51,240 bases of DNA from an uncultured Bacteroidota bacterium (lineage in GTDB: Bacteria > Bacteroidota > Bacteroidia > Chitinophagales > Chitinophagaceae). Each line of letters starts with the position of its first letter. Position 1 is the stretch's first letter. Below are positions 1 through 7,813 of this stretch, in pieces. The position numbers and the translations under genes were made by a program. The stretch spans positions 80,381 through 131,620 of the forward strand of contig CADEDV010000005.1 of the NCBI GenBank assembly GCA_902826165.1. Direction: 5' to 3'. The notes under the pieces were generated by a model. That model worked only from the letters and a program-made list of their open reading frames with translations. It was not told the origin of the DNA and did no database searches.

Positions 1-35
1 CATCATTAAGTAAGGTTGACCGGTTAATTTGTTTG

Positions 36-79
36 AAGGTTGATATGGACTAAAAATCATGTCAACCTTTTTCTTTTTA
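36..79 (+). terminator. Candidate intrinsic terminator of the gene upstream of the window
   Basis: AAGGTTGA at 36-43 pairs with TCAACCTT at 62-69, and a T-rich run follows to about 78. The loop is long (18 nt), so the hairpin is only moderately convincing. It would end a plus-strand transcript entering from the left. A second AAGGTTGA copy at 12-19 could pair with the same right arm. Confidence 0.4.
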
Positions 80-163
80 CCCTGTCAACTAATAAAATAA
101 GCCAACTTGTCACCAATTTTGCAGTTACGGCATTTGGACGGATATTTGATGATCAGGAAGAAA

Positions 164-250
164 AGTTGACCAGTTGAAAGGTTGAAAAGATTCTAAAACT
201 CTCTCTGCCTTTTACTTATTAACTTACCACCCTGTTAACATATTAACTTA
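164..250. repeat. Imperfect inverted repeat built of GTTnA words before clpP
   Basis: The left side (164-190) iterates GTTGA words: AGTTGACC, AGTTGAAA, GGTTGAAA. The right side (208-250) carries the reverse-complement type: TTATTAACTT, CCTGTTAAC, TATTAACTT. The right side runs to within a few bases of the clpP start. It resembles the inverted repeat behind clpX at 2978-3048 in style. It may form an mRNA leader structure or be a dispersed intergenic repeat; I see no clean promoter here. Confidence 0.4.
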
Positions 251-256
251 ATACCC

Positions 257-949
257 ATGACTTTTAATTCTGAGTTCGAGAAATATGCGGTGAAACACCG
301 TGGTCTTTCCAGTAATACCCTGCACAGTTATGCTTCTCAAATGGTGACTGCCATGACACCGAATATCATTGAGGAACGTTCCCTGAATGTTGCCGTGATG
401 GATGTGTACAGCCGCCTCATGATGGACCGGATCATTTTTCTTGGTTATCCCATCAATGATGAAGTGGCCAATATTGTAACCGCCCAATTATTATTCCTGG
501 ATTCTGCCGACAGAACAAGAGATATCAATATGTACATCAATAGCCCGGGTGGCAGTGTCTATTCCGGTCTTGGAGTATATGACACGATGCAGTATGTAAG
601 CCCTGATGTGGCTACCATTTGTATTGGTGTGGCTGCTTCTATGGCCTGTGTATTGTTAGGAGCTGGCACTAAAGGTAAAAGAGCTGCGCTTAAACATTCC
701 AGAATCATGATGCACCAGCCCAGCGGTGCGATTGGCGGGCAGGCCAGCGATATTGAGATCACCGTAGCAGAGATCAAAAAACTGAAGAGTGAATTATATG
801 AAGTGATCAGTAATCATTCCGGTAAGCCGGTGAAACAGATTGAAAAAGATTTTGACCGTGACCACTGGATGACGGCGCCCGAAGCGAAAGAATATGGTTT
901 GGTTGATGAAGTATTGCTGACCAATCCAAGAAAAGACAAGAAAGACTGA
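257..949 (+). CDS. clpP: ATP-dependent Clp protease proteolytic subunit (first copy)
   Basis: Serine peptidase of family S14, the chamber-forming subunit that degrades proteins unfolded by ClpX in the cytoplasm. The 230-residue product has the nucleophile Ser128 in GVAASMA, His153 in MMHQP and Asp202 in the DFDRDHW stretch. The spacings (25 and 49 residues) match E. coli ClpP exactly. INSPGGS (95-100) forms the oxyanion-side strand. The N-terminus is about 30 residues longer than mature E. coli ClpP and may be a processed propeptide. A second clpP starts 35 bp downstream and clpX follows. The ATG at 257 is the first in frame and leaves a normal N-terminal helix. Confidence 0.96.
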   Translation: MTFNSEFEKYAVKHRGLSSNTLHSYASQMVTAMTPNIIEERSLNVAVMDVYSRLMMDRIIFLGYPINDEVANIVTAQLLFLDSADRTRDINMYINSPGGSVYSGLGVYDTMQYVSPDVATICIGVAASMACVLLGAGTKGKRAALKHSRIMMHQPSGAIGGQASDIEITVAEIKKLKSELYEVISNHSGKPVKQIEKDFDRDHWMTAPEAKEYGLVDEVLLTNPRKDKKD

Positions 950-984
950 TCTACCCAATCATAAATCAAGAAATTTAATCTATC

Positions 985-1617
985 ATGAACCGTAAGAACT
1001 TTTTATACAACGACTGGAAAATGGACGATGAGGAAGAAAGAGAGAGAGAAGACAAAAGAGATGACCTGGTAATGCTGAATAAAAAACTGGAGAAATACTT
1101 CTTTGACAAAAGAGCCGTGTACCTCTGGGGAGTGGTGGATGATAAATCAGCCCGTGAGGTAACCACCAAGTTATTATTACTTGACGCGGAAAAGTCGGGT
1201 GAGGAGATCAAGTTTTTTATCAACAGCCCGGGTGGTGTGGTAACCAGCGGCATGGTAATATATGATACCATGAAGATGCTGAAAAGCCCGATCAGTACTA
1301 TCTGTATGGGGCTGGCAGCCTCTATGGGCAGTATCCTGCTGAGTGGTGGTGTAAAGGGTCGTCGTTTTATTTACCCGCATGGTGAAGTAATGATCCACCA
1401 GCCCTCTTTGGGGGGACATATCCAGGGTGTAAGTGCCGACCTGGAGATACAGGCCAAACAAACCCGCCGGGTAAAAGAGATCGGGGCTAAGATATTGGCT
1501 GACAATTGTGGTAAGACCGTCGCCCAGATCATGAAGGACTTTGACCGTGATTACTGGATGGATGCCAAAGAAGCTATTGATTACGGCATTGTGGACGGTA
1601 TCCAGGAAAAACTCTAA
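985..1617 (+). CDS. clpP: ATP-dependent Clp protease proteolytic subunit (second copy)
   Basis: A second S14 ClpP of 210 residues with an intact triad: Ser113 in GLAASMG, His138 in MIHQP and Asp189 in DFDRDYW. The His-to-Asp distance is two residues longer than in the first copy because of a small insertion after GGHIQG. The N-terminus is unusual, with a highly charged stretch ([14 protein letters not shown], about 14-27) where ClpP normally has the axial loop that contacts the ATPase. The tandem order clpP-clpP-clpX suggests both subunits work with ClpX, as homo- or hetero-heptamers. That pairing is inference. Confidence 0.95.
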   Translation: MNRKNFLYNDWKMDDEEEREREDKRDDLVMLNKKLEKYFFDKRAVYLWGVVDDKSAREVTTKLLLLDAEKSGEEIKFFINSPGGVVTSGMVIYDTMKMLKSPISTICMGLAASMGSILLSGGVKGRRFIYPHGEVMIHQPSLGGHIQGVSADLEIQAKQTRRVKEIGAKILADNCGKTVAQIMKDFDRDYWMDAKEAIDYGIVDGIQEKL

Positions 1618-1657
1618 ATCCTTAAGAAGTAAGAGTTTAACCCTAAATAAAGAAATA

Positions 1658-1684
1658 AAACCGCCCGTTTCAGGACGGTTTTTT
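1658..1684 (+). terminator. Hairpin and T-run after the clpP pair
   Basis: ACCGCCC (1660-1666) pairs with GGACGGT (1673-1679) with one mismatch and a 6-nt loop. Flanking A and T runs extend the stem, and six T follow. It sits 40 bp after the second clpP stop and directly abuts the clpX -7 element, so it may attenuate read-through into clpX. Confidence 0.6.
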
Positions 1685-1691
1685 ACTTTTG
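1684..1691 (+). promoter_or_regulatory. Bacteroidota -7 element of clpX
   Basis: TACTTTTG matches TAnnTTTG fully. It lies 41 nt before the clpX ATG. Its first T is the last T of the terminator tail, so terminator and promoter are fused. No clear TTTG -33 box is visible. Confidence 0.6.
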
Positions 1692-1732
1692 TATGTTACG
1701 ATTGCGTTAGTAATTCGTTATACCTATCAGAA

Positions 1733-2974
1733 ATGGCAAAAAATCCTTTACACTGTTCATTCTGCGGCCGCAGCCGTGATGAGGTTAAGATCCTTATCGC
1801 CGGCCAGGAAGGGCATATTTGCGAAAACTGCGTGGAGCATGCCCGGGAGATCATTGACCAGGAATTGATGGTCAGGGATGAAAAAACACCCGCTGCATTT
1901 AAGCTCACGGTCAAAAAACCAATGGAGATCAAAAAATTCCTGGACGAGTATGTGATCGGCCAGGATGACGCCAAAAAAGTATTGGCCGTCGCCGTTTACA
2001 ACCACTACAAAAGATTACAGCAAAAAGCCAACGATACACCTGTTAATGATGTGGAGATCGAGAAGAGTAATATCATTATGGTGGGTGAAACAGGAACCGG
2101 TAAGACCCTGCTGGCAAAAAGTATTGCCCGGATGCTGAATGTTCCTTTCACCATTGTGGATGCTACTGTTTTTACCGAAGCCGGTTATGTGGGTGAAGAT
2201 GTGGAGAGTATCCTGACCAGGCTATTACAGGTTTGTAATTATGATGTGACTGCTGCTGAACGTGGCATAGTTTATATTGATGAGATCGATAAGATTGCCC
2301 GTAAAGGAGATAATCCGTCCATCACCCGTGATGTAAGTGGTGAAGGTGTGCAGCAGGGTATGCTGAAACTGCTGGAAGGAACGGATGTACTGGTGCCTCC
2401 ACAGGGCGGTCGTAAGCATCCTGAACAAAAGCTTATCAAGATCAATACACAGAATATCCTGTTTATCTGTGGTGGTGCCTTTGATGGAATTGACAGGATC
2501 ATTGCCCGACGGGTACAAACTAATACAATCGGATTCAATGTAGATAAGGACCTGCAGGAAAGCATGAAGAAGAACCTGCTTCGCTATGTGAACCCGACGG
2601 ACCTGAAAACATTTGGCCTGATCCCGGAATTACTGGGGCGTTTACCAGTTGTAACTCATCTTGATCCATTAGATGCCAGCACACTAAGGGCCATCCTTAC
2701 CGAGCCCAAAAATGCGTTGATCAAACAATACAAACGACTATTTGAACTCGAAGGCATTCACCTGACCATCGAGGATGAAGTACTAGACTTCATGGTAGAG
2801 AAAGCCGTTGAATATAAACTGGGCGCAAGGGGCTTAAGAAGTATATGTGAAGGCATTCTTACTGATGCGATGTTTGAACTGCCATCTACCAAAGAAACCA
2901 GCTTTGCACTTACTGCAGAATATGCCAAACGCAAGTTTGATAAGAGCAAGCTGAGCCTGTTGAAAGTAGCATAA
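1733..2974 (+). CDS. clpX: ATP-dependent Clp protease ATP-binding subunit ClpX
   Basis: AAA+ unfoldase that recognises tagged substrates and feeds them to ClpP. The 413-residue protein starts with the treble-clef zinc domain (Cys8, Cys11, Cys30, Cys33). It then has Walker A GETGTGKT (118-125), pore loop GYVG (151-154), Walker B YIDEID (181-186) and the ClpP-docking IGF tripeptide (266-268). The reading frame is open further upstream into clpP. The ATG at 1733 is chosen because [11 protein letters not shown] matches the family N-terminus and follows the promoter at 1684-1691. An IGF loop shows it is built to dock ClpP. Confidence 0.97.
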   Translation: MAKNPLHCSFCGRSRDEVKILIAGQEGHICENCVEHAREIIDQELMVRDEKTPAAFKLTVKKPMEIKKFLDEYVIGQDDAKKVLAVAVYNHYKRLQQKANDTPVNDVEIEKSNIIMVGETGTGKTLLAKSIARMLNVPFTIVDATVFTEAGYVGEDVESILTRLLQVCNYDVTAAERGIVYIDEIDKIARKGDNPSITRDVSGEGVQQGMLKLLEGTDVLVPPQGGRKHPEQKLIKINTQNILFICGGAFDGIDRIIARRVQTNTIGFNVDKDLQESMKKNLLRYVNPTDLKTFGLIPELLGRLPVVTHLDPLDASTLRAILTEPKNALIKQYKRLFELEGIHLTIEDEVLDFMVEKAVEYKLGARGLRSICEGILTDAMFELPSTKETSFALTAEYAKRKFDKSKLSLLKVA

Positions 2975-2977
2975 AGT

Positions 2978-3048
2978 TTAAAAAAGTTCCAAAGGTTTAA
3001 AAGGTTTCATAGGTTAGTTTTAACTTGTGAAACCTTTTAAACTTCTTA
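2978..3048. repeat. Long inverted repeat downstream of clpX
   Basis: A perfect 15-bp arm, GTTTAAAAGGTTTCA (2995-3009), is matched by its reverse complement at 3028-3042 with an 18-nt loop. Looser similarity extends the arms to about 35-45 nt as iterated GTTTAA/AGGTTT words. It could end clpX transcription, but the arms are A/T-rich and there is no simple T-run. The word pattern is like that at 164-250. Confidence 0.6.
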
Positions 3049-3067
3049 TACCTCTTAAACATTTCCC

Positions 3068-3211
3068 ATGCAGGAATTAATAGAAAAATTAAAAGCCGAA
3101 GCCGGCCTGACAGATGAACAAGCAAAAAAAGCCATTGAAACGATCAAAGGCTTTGTAGTTGAAAAATTTCCGATGCTGGAAGGTGCCGTGAATAATGTGT
3201 TTGGAGGATAG
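3068..3211 (+). CDS. Small 47-residue acidic/helical protein, function unknown
   Basis: A short ORF starts at ATG 3068 and ends with TAG at 3209-3211. The product begins MQELIEKLKAEAGLTDEQA, has a second predicted helix (KKAIETIKGFVVEKFP) and ends Gly-Gly. The pattern of helix, a loop of the Gly-Leu-Thr-Asp-Glu-Gln-Ala type, then helix recalls small DUF2267/DUF2780-like proteins, but I cannot name a family. It has no signal peptide, so it is probably cytoplasmic. It converges on the small lipoprotein gene with a 6-bp gap. Protein-like composition and clean boundaries in an otherwise gene-free stretch support it. Confidence 0.65.
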   Translation: MQELIEKLKAEAGLTDEQAKKAIETIKGFVVEKFPMLEGAVNNVFGG

Positions 3212-3217
3212 ACCCGT

Positions 3218-3343
3218 TTATTTGATCACACCACATTTCTTTCCTCTCGGGTGGTTAGCCGCTTCGTATGGTGTAAAACTGCGGGCACAACTTTCAAGAA
3301 AAACAATAATGATCAGCAGGGCAATTACAATTCTTGTCTTCAT
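3218..3343 (-). CDS. 41-residue small lipoprotein
   Basis: A minus-strand ORF starts at the ATG complementary to 3341-3343 and ends with TAA at 3218-3220. It encodes Met-Lys-Thr-Arg, a hydrophobic segment (IVIALLIIIVFLE) and a lipobox-like Ser-Cys at Cys19. A 22-residue mature part follows with Tyr-Glu-Ala-Ala-Asn and Gly-Lys-Lys-Cys-Gly. Very small lipoproteins of this architecture occur in Bacteroidota and usually lack annotation. The mature chain keeps one further cysteine. It is probably anchored in a membrane facing the periplasm. Function unknown. Confidence 0.6.
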   Translation of the reverse strand: MKTRIVIALLIIIVFLESCARSFTPYEAANHPRGKKCGVIK

Positions 3344-3390
3344 AGTTAGCAGATTATTAAGGCATGAAAGTAATATTCCTTATTGATAAA

Positions 3391-3465
3391 GTAGGTATAG
3401 AATCCCTACTGAAATACCCTGTTATGGCAAAGGGGTATTTACCCGGTATTGAAAGGAGTATTTAC
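3391..3465. promoter_or_regulatory. Cluster of GGTAT/ATACC repeats, possible operators
   Basis: AAATACCC (3412-3419) and GGGTATTT (3433-3440) form a perfect 8-bp inverted repeat. GGGTATTTACCC (3433-3444) is itself an inverted repeat with arms GGGTA/TACCC. AAAGGGGTATTTAC (3429-3442) recurs with one change at 3452-3465, 23 bp away. GTAGG and CCTAC flank 3391-3409. The cluster lies upstream of the 41-residue lipoprotein gene and just past the last gene of the glycan locus. It may be an operator array, a weak terminator for the locus, or both. Confidence 0.4.
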
Positions 3466-3471
3466 GGAATA

Positions 3472-4452
3472 TCAGGGTTTTTGCTTACCGGAATACAACC
3501 GTAGGTACTGTTTTGCGATCAACCCCCACTCTTTTATATCAGCATCTCCCCAGTTCCCTTTTGAAGCAGCAGAAGGTTTTAAGACAGAACAGGTCTCATT
3601 TTTATCTGATACCGACCAGGCTATCCAGCTCAGTCCTTTTGCATCCATCCAATCAACAAAAGCTTTCCATTCAGAATGATCAATTGGTCCGTCACCACTT
3701 GATTCCATCCCTGCACATTCAGAAACAAAAATGGGTAAGCCTTTCTTAATGGCTTCATCTGTCCGGTCACGCAGCCATTTTTTATGGGTGCCGGCGTAAA
3801 AATGCATCGTGTACATCAGGTTATCAAATCCTTTGACAGGATCTGCTGCAGGCAGGTCAACCGCCTGGTCCCATTTGGGTGAACCAACAAGAATGATATT
3901 ATCAGGATCAGCTGCACGAATCACTTTGATCACCTCTTCCGAATATGCTTTTACCTCCGGCCATGTTTCATGGTCCGGCTCATTGAATATCTCATAGATG
4001 ATATTCGGATATTGACCATACTCTTTTGCCATCATTTCAAAAAAGGCCTTCGCTTCCGTGGTATGGATATTATGATCGTGCCAGTCAATAATCACATACA
4101 CTCCTTCCTTAATACAGGCATCAATGACATTCTTCATTAACCGTACTGATTCCTCCGGCTTTTTCAAATACCCACTGTCGTTCAGTTCAATGCCCATGGA
4201 TGCACGAATGACGGTACAGTTCCATTTTATGACCAGTTCATGTACGGCTTTCTTATTGTAAAAACGGGGCCATAAGTTGTGCCAGCCGAAGCTCATCCCG
4301 TGCAGCGTTACAGGATTTCCTTTCTCATTTACCAGGTTTGTTCGTTCCACTCTTAATTGTCCATTCTCTTTAACAGGCTGTGCGATTATTAATGCAGTCG
4401 CAAGCAGGCCAATAATTGCACTGGTCAGTTTTTTACTATTCGAATTAATCAT
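3472..4452 (-). CDS. GH5 endo-beta-1,4-glycanase (cellulase/glucomannanase type)
   Basis: Retaining clan-A glycoside hydrolase, 326 residues, with an N-terminal signal peptide ending near IIAQ (about residue 25). The acid/base is Glu158 in IYEIFNEP and the nucleophile Glu245 in FVSE. WIAWSVSDK (276-284) and an insertion with SSGDGPIDHSEW resemble subfamily GH5_2 endoglucanases; the subfamily call is from memory of motifs. The nucleophile motif reads SECAG rather than the usual TEWG. In a mannan locus it most plausibly cuts glucose-containing stretches of glucomannan. It is the last gene of the locus, 50 bp after the aldo/keto reductase, and no strong terminator follows. Confidence 0.88.
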   Translation of the reverse strand: MINSNSKKLTSAIIGLLATALIIAQPVKENGQLRVERTNLVNEKGNPVTLHGMSFGWHNLWPRFYNKKAVHELVIKWNCTVIRASMGIELNDSGYLKKPEESVRLMKNVIDACIKEGVYVIIDWHDHNIHTTEAKAFFEMMAKEYGQYPNIIYEIFNEPDHETWPEVKAYSEEVIKVIRAADPDNIILVGSPKWDQAVDLPAADPVKGFDNLMYTMHFYAGTHKKWLRDRTDEAIKKGLPIFVSECAGMESSGDGPIDHSEWKAFVDWMDAKGLSWIAWSVSDKNETCSVLKPSAASKGNWGDADIKEWGLIAKQYLRLYSGKQKP

Positions 4453-4502
4453 ATTTATCTGTTCTGTGTATATACTGCCCTGTTGAAAAAAGACAGTCTA
4501 TA

Positions 4503-5516
4503 CTAGTTTAAAATAAGTTCAATCTCTTTCAGTTCATCAGCAGAAAATGAAAGGTTTGCCAAAGCATCAATATTATTATCCAGCTGCCCGGCAGAACTGG
4601 CACCGACCAGTACCGATGTAACTCTTTCATCTTTTAACAACCACGCAATAGCCATTTGCGCTAATGATTGTCCTCTTCTCAATGCGATCTCATTTAATTT
4701 TTTGGACCACTCTATTTTAGCAGGAGAAATATCGTTCTGACTGATTGCCCCGTTGGATAAACCTCTTCCCACTCTTGAATCAGCCGGGATCTCTTTCAGG
4801 TATTTATCGGTCAGTAAACCCTGGGCCAAGGGTGAAAAGGCGATACATCCAATTCCCTCTTCTCCCAACACATCCAGGACAGATTTTTTCACCACCGCAT
4901 TGGTTTGCTCAATCCATCTGTCATACATGGAATATCTTGGTTGATGAATAAGACAGGGTGTTCCAAGACTGTTTAATATAGCCGCTGCTTTGGTAGTTTG
5001 CTCCGCATCATAGCTGGAAATACCGGCATATAAGGCTTTTCCTGACCGTACAATCTGATCCAGTGCCGTCATTGTTTCTTCCAACGGTGTATTGGGATCA
5101 AACCGGTGCGAATAGAAAATATCTACATACTCAACACCCATTCGTTTCAAACTCTGGTCAAGACTGGATATTAAATATTTCCGGGACCCCCATTCCCCAT
5201 AAGGACCGGGCCACATATAATAACCCGCCTTCGAAGAAATGATCAGCTCATCCCGGTATGCCTGCAAGTCTTGTTTAAATATCTTACCAAAATTTATTTC
5301 TGCTTCACCAGCCGGTGGTCCGTAATTATTAGCCAGGTCAAAATGAGTGATGCCCCTGTCAAAAGCCCTGAAGATAATTTTTTGCATGCCGGTAAAATCA
5401 TCCACATTACCGAAGTTGTGCCACATACCTAATGAAATGGCAGGCAGTAATAACCCGCTTTTACCACAGCGGTTATATTTCATACTATCATAACGGGTTG
5501 ATGAAGCTGTATACAT
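4503..5516 (-). CDS. yghZ: Aldo/keto reductase, YghZ (AKR14) type
   Basis: NADPH-dependent cytoplasmic oxidoreductase of 337 residues. The AKR tetrad is visible: Asp60, Tyr65 (DLANNYGPP), Lys96 (SSKAGY) and His137 (YSHRFD). The sequence matches E. coli YghZ closely, including the N-terminal shape before Arg-Cys-Gly-Lys-Ser-Gly, which supports the first ATG. YghZ reduces L-glyceraldehyde-3-phosphate and other small aldehydes in vitro. Its role in a glycan locus is not obvious; it may act on a released sugar or a reactive aldehyde. The ATG lies 1 nt after the GH27 stop, so the two are co-translated. It has no signal peptide, unlike both neighbours. Confidence 0.9.
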   Translation of the reverse strand: MYTASSTRYDSMKYNRCGKSGLLLPAISLGMWHNFGNVDDFTGMQKIIFRAFDRGITHFDLANNYGPPAGEAEINFGKIFKQDLQAYRDELIISSKAGYYMWPGPYGEWGSRKYLISSLDQSLKRMGVEYVDIFYSHRFDPNTPLEETMTALDQIVRSGKALYAGISSYDAEQTTKAAAILNSLGTPCLIHQPRYSMYDRWIEQTNAVVKKSVLDVLGEEGIGCIAFSPLAQGLLTDKYLKEIPADSRVGRGLSNGAISQNDISPAKIEWSKKLNEIALRRGQSLAQMAIAWLLKDERVTSVLVGASSAGQLDNNIDALANLSFSADELKEIELILN

Positions 5517-5517
5517 T

Positions 5518-6726
5518 TTATTCCTGTTTTAAGTACAGCAATATTACATCATGCGGCTGTACTTCGCCCCGGAATGCGGATTTTGTTGTCCCGGAGGTTT
5601 TCTTTTTCCAAACATCTTTTACCGTATAATTCCTTCTCGTAAAATCAATATTTGTTTTAGAAACAGTATCAACGACAGGGTTCAGCTGCCAGTTGAATTC
5701 AACCAGCACTGGCTTTTGGGAACGGTTCAGAAAACAAACTGCCACATCATTTCCGGTCAATGGTTTGATCCAGGTATCCACGCTGTCTTTCTGCTGGTAC
5801 AAATAAGCCTGTACTCCCCTCTTATCCTGGTTGATCGCAATAACATCCTTATCAGTTAAAATGGCAATCGTTTCTTTGGTCATATGGCGCAGATCATTAC
5901 CGGCAATTAAGGGAGAGGCAAGCATAGACCACATCGTGAAGTGAGCCCTGTCTTCATTCACACTCATACCATGTCCCACTTCCATCATATCAAAATCATT
6001 CCAATGATCAGGTCCCGCATACTGGCGGATGTTTTTGCGCATATCAATAATATAAGTAACACCCCAGCTTTTCCAGGTGCCCCAGTCTTTGATACAATCA
6101 AAACAATTATAAATATCCCCACTGATGCGCCACAACTGGCCAACAGGCTCCGCCCATTCCCATGGATTATTCGATCCCCATTCGCAAAGGCTGAAGATAA
6201 TAGGTCGTTTAGTGGCTGTTAATGCTTTACTCATGGTCGTATAAGCTTCTTTGGCGTTAATGCCATCTGTATAACACCAGTCATATTTGAGATAATCAAT
6301 TTCCCATGCTGCATACTGGCGGGCATCCTGGTATTCATAGCCTCTTGTGCCGGGATAGCCTGCACAAGTTTTGGTTCCTGCACAATTATATAACCCGAAT
6401 TTCAACCCTTTTGCATGTACATAGTCCACCACTTTTTTGATCCCGTTGGGAAACTTTACCGGGTCAGGAACTAAATTCCCTGTCACACTGTCCCTTTGCA
6501 TAGCCATCCAGCCATCATCGAGTACAATATAGGTATAGCCAGCATCCCTCATCCCGCTACTTACCATGTCGTCAGCAATTTCCATCACCAATTTTTCATT
6601 GATATTAGTAGCAAAAGTGTTCCAACTGTTCCAGCCCATCGGTGGTGTGGGGGCAAGACCCGGCATTTTTTGTGCGGACGCAGTAACTGAATACAAAAAC
6701 ACCAATAGCATTATAGTCTTTTTCAT
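5518..6726 (-). CDS. GH27 alpha-galactosidase
   Basis: Retaining exo-enzyme that removes alpha-1,6-galactose side chains from galactomannan or galactoglucomannan. It has a signal peptide ending near TASAQ (residue 19), then the family N-terminus LAPTPPMGWNSWN. The nucleophile is Asp149 in YLKYDWC and the acid/base Asp204 in ISGD. The C-terminal part (about 310-402) is the antiparallel beta domain. At 402 residues it is complete. It is exported, probably to the periplasm. Spacing is 10 bp from the CE2 gene upstream and 1 nt to the reductase downstream. Confidence 0.94.
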   Translation of the reverse strand: MKKTIMLLVFLYSVTASAQKMPGLAPTPPMGWNSWNTFATNINEKLVMEIADDMVSSGMRDAGYTYIVLDDGWMAMQRDSVTGNLVPDPVKFPNGIKKVVDYVHAKGLKFGLYNCAGTKTCAGYPGTRGYEYQDARQYAAWEIDYLKYDWCYTDGINAKEAYTTMSKALTATKRPIIFSLCEWGSNNPWEWAEPVGQLWRISGDIYNCFDCIKDWGTWKSWGVTYIIDMRKNIRQYAGPDHWNDFDMMEVGHGMSVNEDRAHFTMWSMLASPLIAGNDLRHMTKETIAILTDKDVIAINQDKRGVQAYLYQQKDSVDTWIKPLTGNDVAVCFLNRSQKPVLVEFNWQLNPVVDTVSKTNIDFTRRNYTVKDVWKKKTSGTTKSAFRGEVQPHDVILLYLKQE

Positions 6727-6736
6727 ATTGATCGTT

Positions 6737-7810
6737 TTACCAATTCATAATATTCTTCATAACGGTTGTTAATTCAGTTGCAATTTGCCGATGCTCTGCT
6801 TTTGATGGGTGTGCATCGCAACCACCGATAAACTGTTTTTCAAAAACATGGGTAAATATCTTATTGTCTCCTGCCAGTGCCAGCTTCGATCTGACAGCGT
6901 TGATTGATTGCCGGAGAAAATTCCTCAATTTTTCATCCGCCATTGGGCTTGATAAAAGAATAAAAGTTGCCGTTGGATAGTATTGACGAAGTTGCCGCAT
7001 AAAAGAAATATAGTTTGTACAGAAGACTGCTGAATCCTGCACCCCATCATTCTGGCCCAAACAAACAGTTACTACATCGGGCTGATATCTCTTAAAATTC
7101 CACTGAATGTCATTGTTGCGCATACTTACCTTGTCAAATACCGTTGGCATGATAACATCCATATTGCAACAACTATGCATTAACCCAATACCGGATACTG
7201 AGGACAGGTGATATTGCGCCTTTACACTTCTTGCAGTGAGTGCACCATAACTAAGCCATGCATTATGCTGATCATACCAGTTTCGTTTCCCGCAGGGTAT
7301 CTCACTATCATCATTACCCATCCCACAGGTGATTGAATTACCGATAAATTCAATTTTCCGTTGCGGTTTTGCCGGTGGTTTCCCTAACTCCCTGCAACGA
7401 ATACCTGCCAGTTCAAGATACCCGATATTAGCTTCGGTATTTTTACAAATAATAGCTGAATGAGCTCCTTTGCCGGAAACATACGGGGAGAGAGAGATGG
7501 TATCAGATTTACTTTTCGTTTGCAAACGATACTCTTTACCATCCACAACCAGCTCAATATAATTATGGCTGTTTCCCCAAAGGACTTCGTCATTCAGTAT
7601 TACTTCACAATTATCTCCTTTAAAACTGAAGGAAATATATACACCCGGTTGCCAGAAACGGGGCAACTTTGGATCGGAAAAATCAATACGTCCCGTGTAT
7701 TGGATGAACGGGTGATCCGGGGAATAAAAATTAAGTTTTTTTTCCGGCCTTGCCTGTAAACATGTTACAGTCACCAGGAACAGTAATGAAAATAGTAACG
7801 ACCGTTTCAT
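6737..7810 (-). CDS. CE2-type SGNH acetyl esterase
   Basis: Two-domain esterase of 357 residues. After the signal peptide (to about 21) comes a jelly-roll (about 30-140), then an SGNH domain with Ser159 in FIGNSITCG, Asn254 in LGQND and the catalytic pair Asp332/His334 in CDAHP. This architecture is carbohydrate esterase family 2, whose members remove acetyl groups from sugar 6-OH positions in plant hemicelluloses. It would deacetylate acetylated glucomannan oligosaccharides so that the exo-enzymes can act. The gene starts 3 bp after the GH3 stop, showing tight operon organisation. Confidence 0.85.
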   Translation of the reverse strand: MKRSLLFSLLFLVTVTCLQARPEKKLNFYSPDHPFIQYTGRIDFSDPKLPRFWQPGVYISFSFKGDNCEVILNDEVLWGNSHNYIELVVDGKEYRLQTKSKSDTISLSPYVSGKGAHSAIICKNTEANIGYLELAGIRCRELGKPPAKPQRKIEFIGNSITCGMGNDDSEIPCGKRNWYDQHNAWLSYGALTARSVKAQYHLSSVSGIGLMHSCCNMDVIMPTVFDKVSMRNNDIQWNFKRYQPDVVTVCLGQNDGVQDSAVFCTNYISFMRQLRQYYPTATFILLSSPMADEKLRNFLRQSINAVRSKLALAGDNKIFTHVFEKQFIGGCDAHPSKAEHRQIATELTTVMKNIMNW

Positions 7811-7813
7811 AGC

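Noticed and set aside
1541-1732. Extended N-terminus of clpX overlapping clpP
   Set aside because: The upstream 64 codons do not fit ClpX, run through a terminator and precede its promoter.
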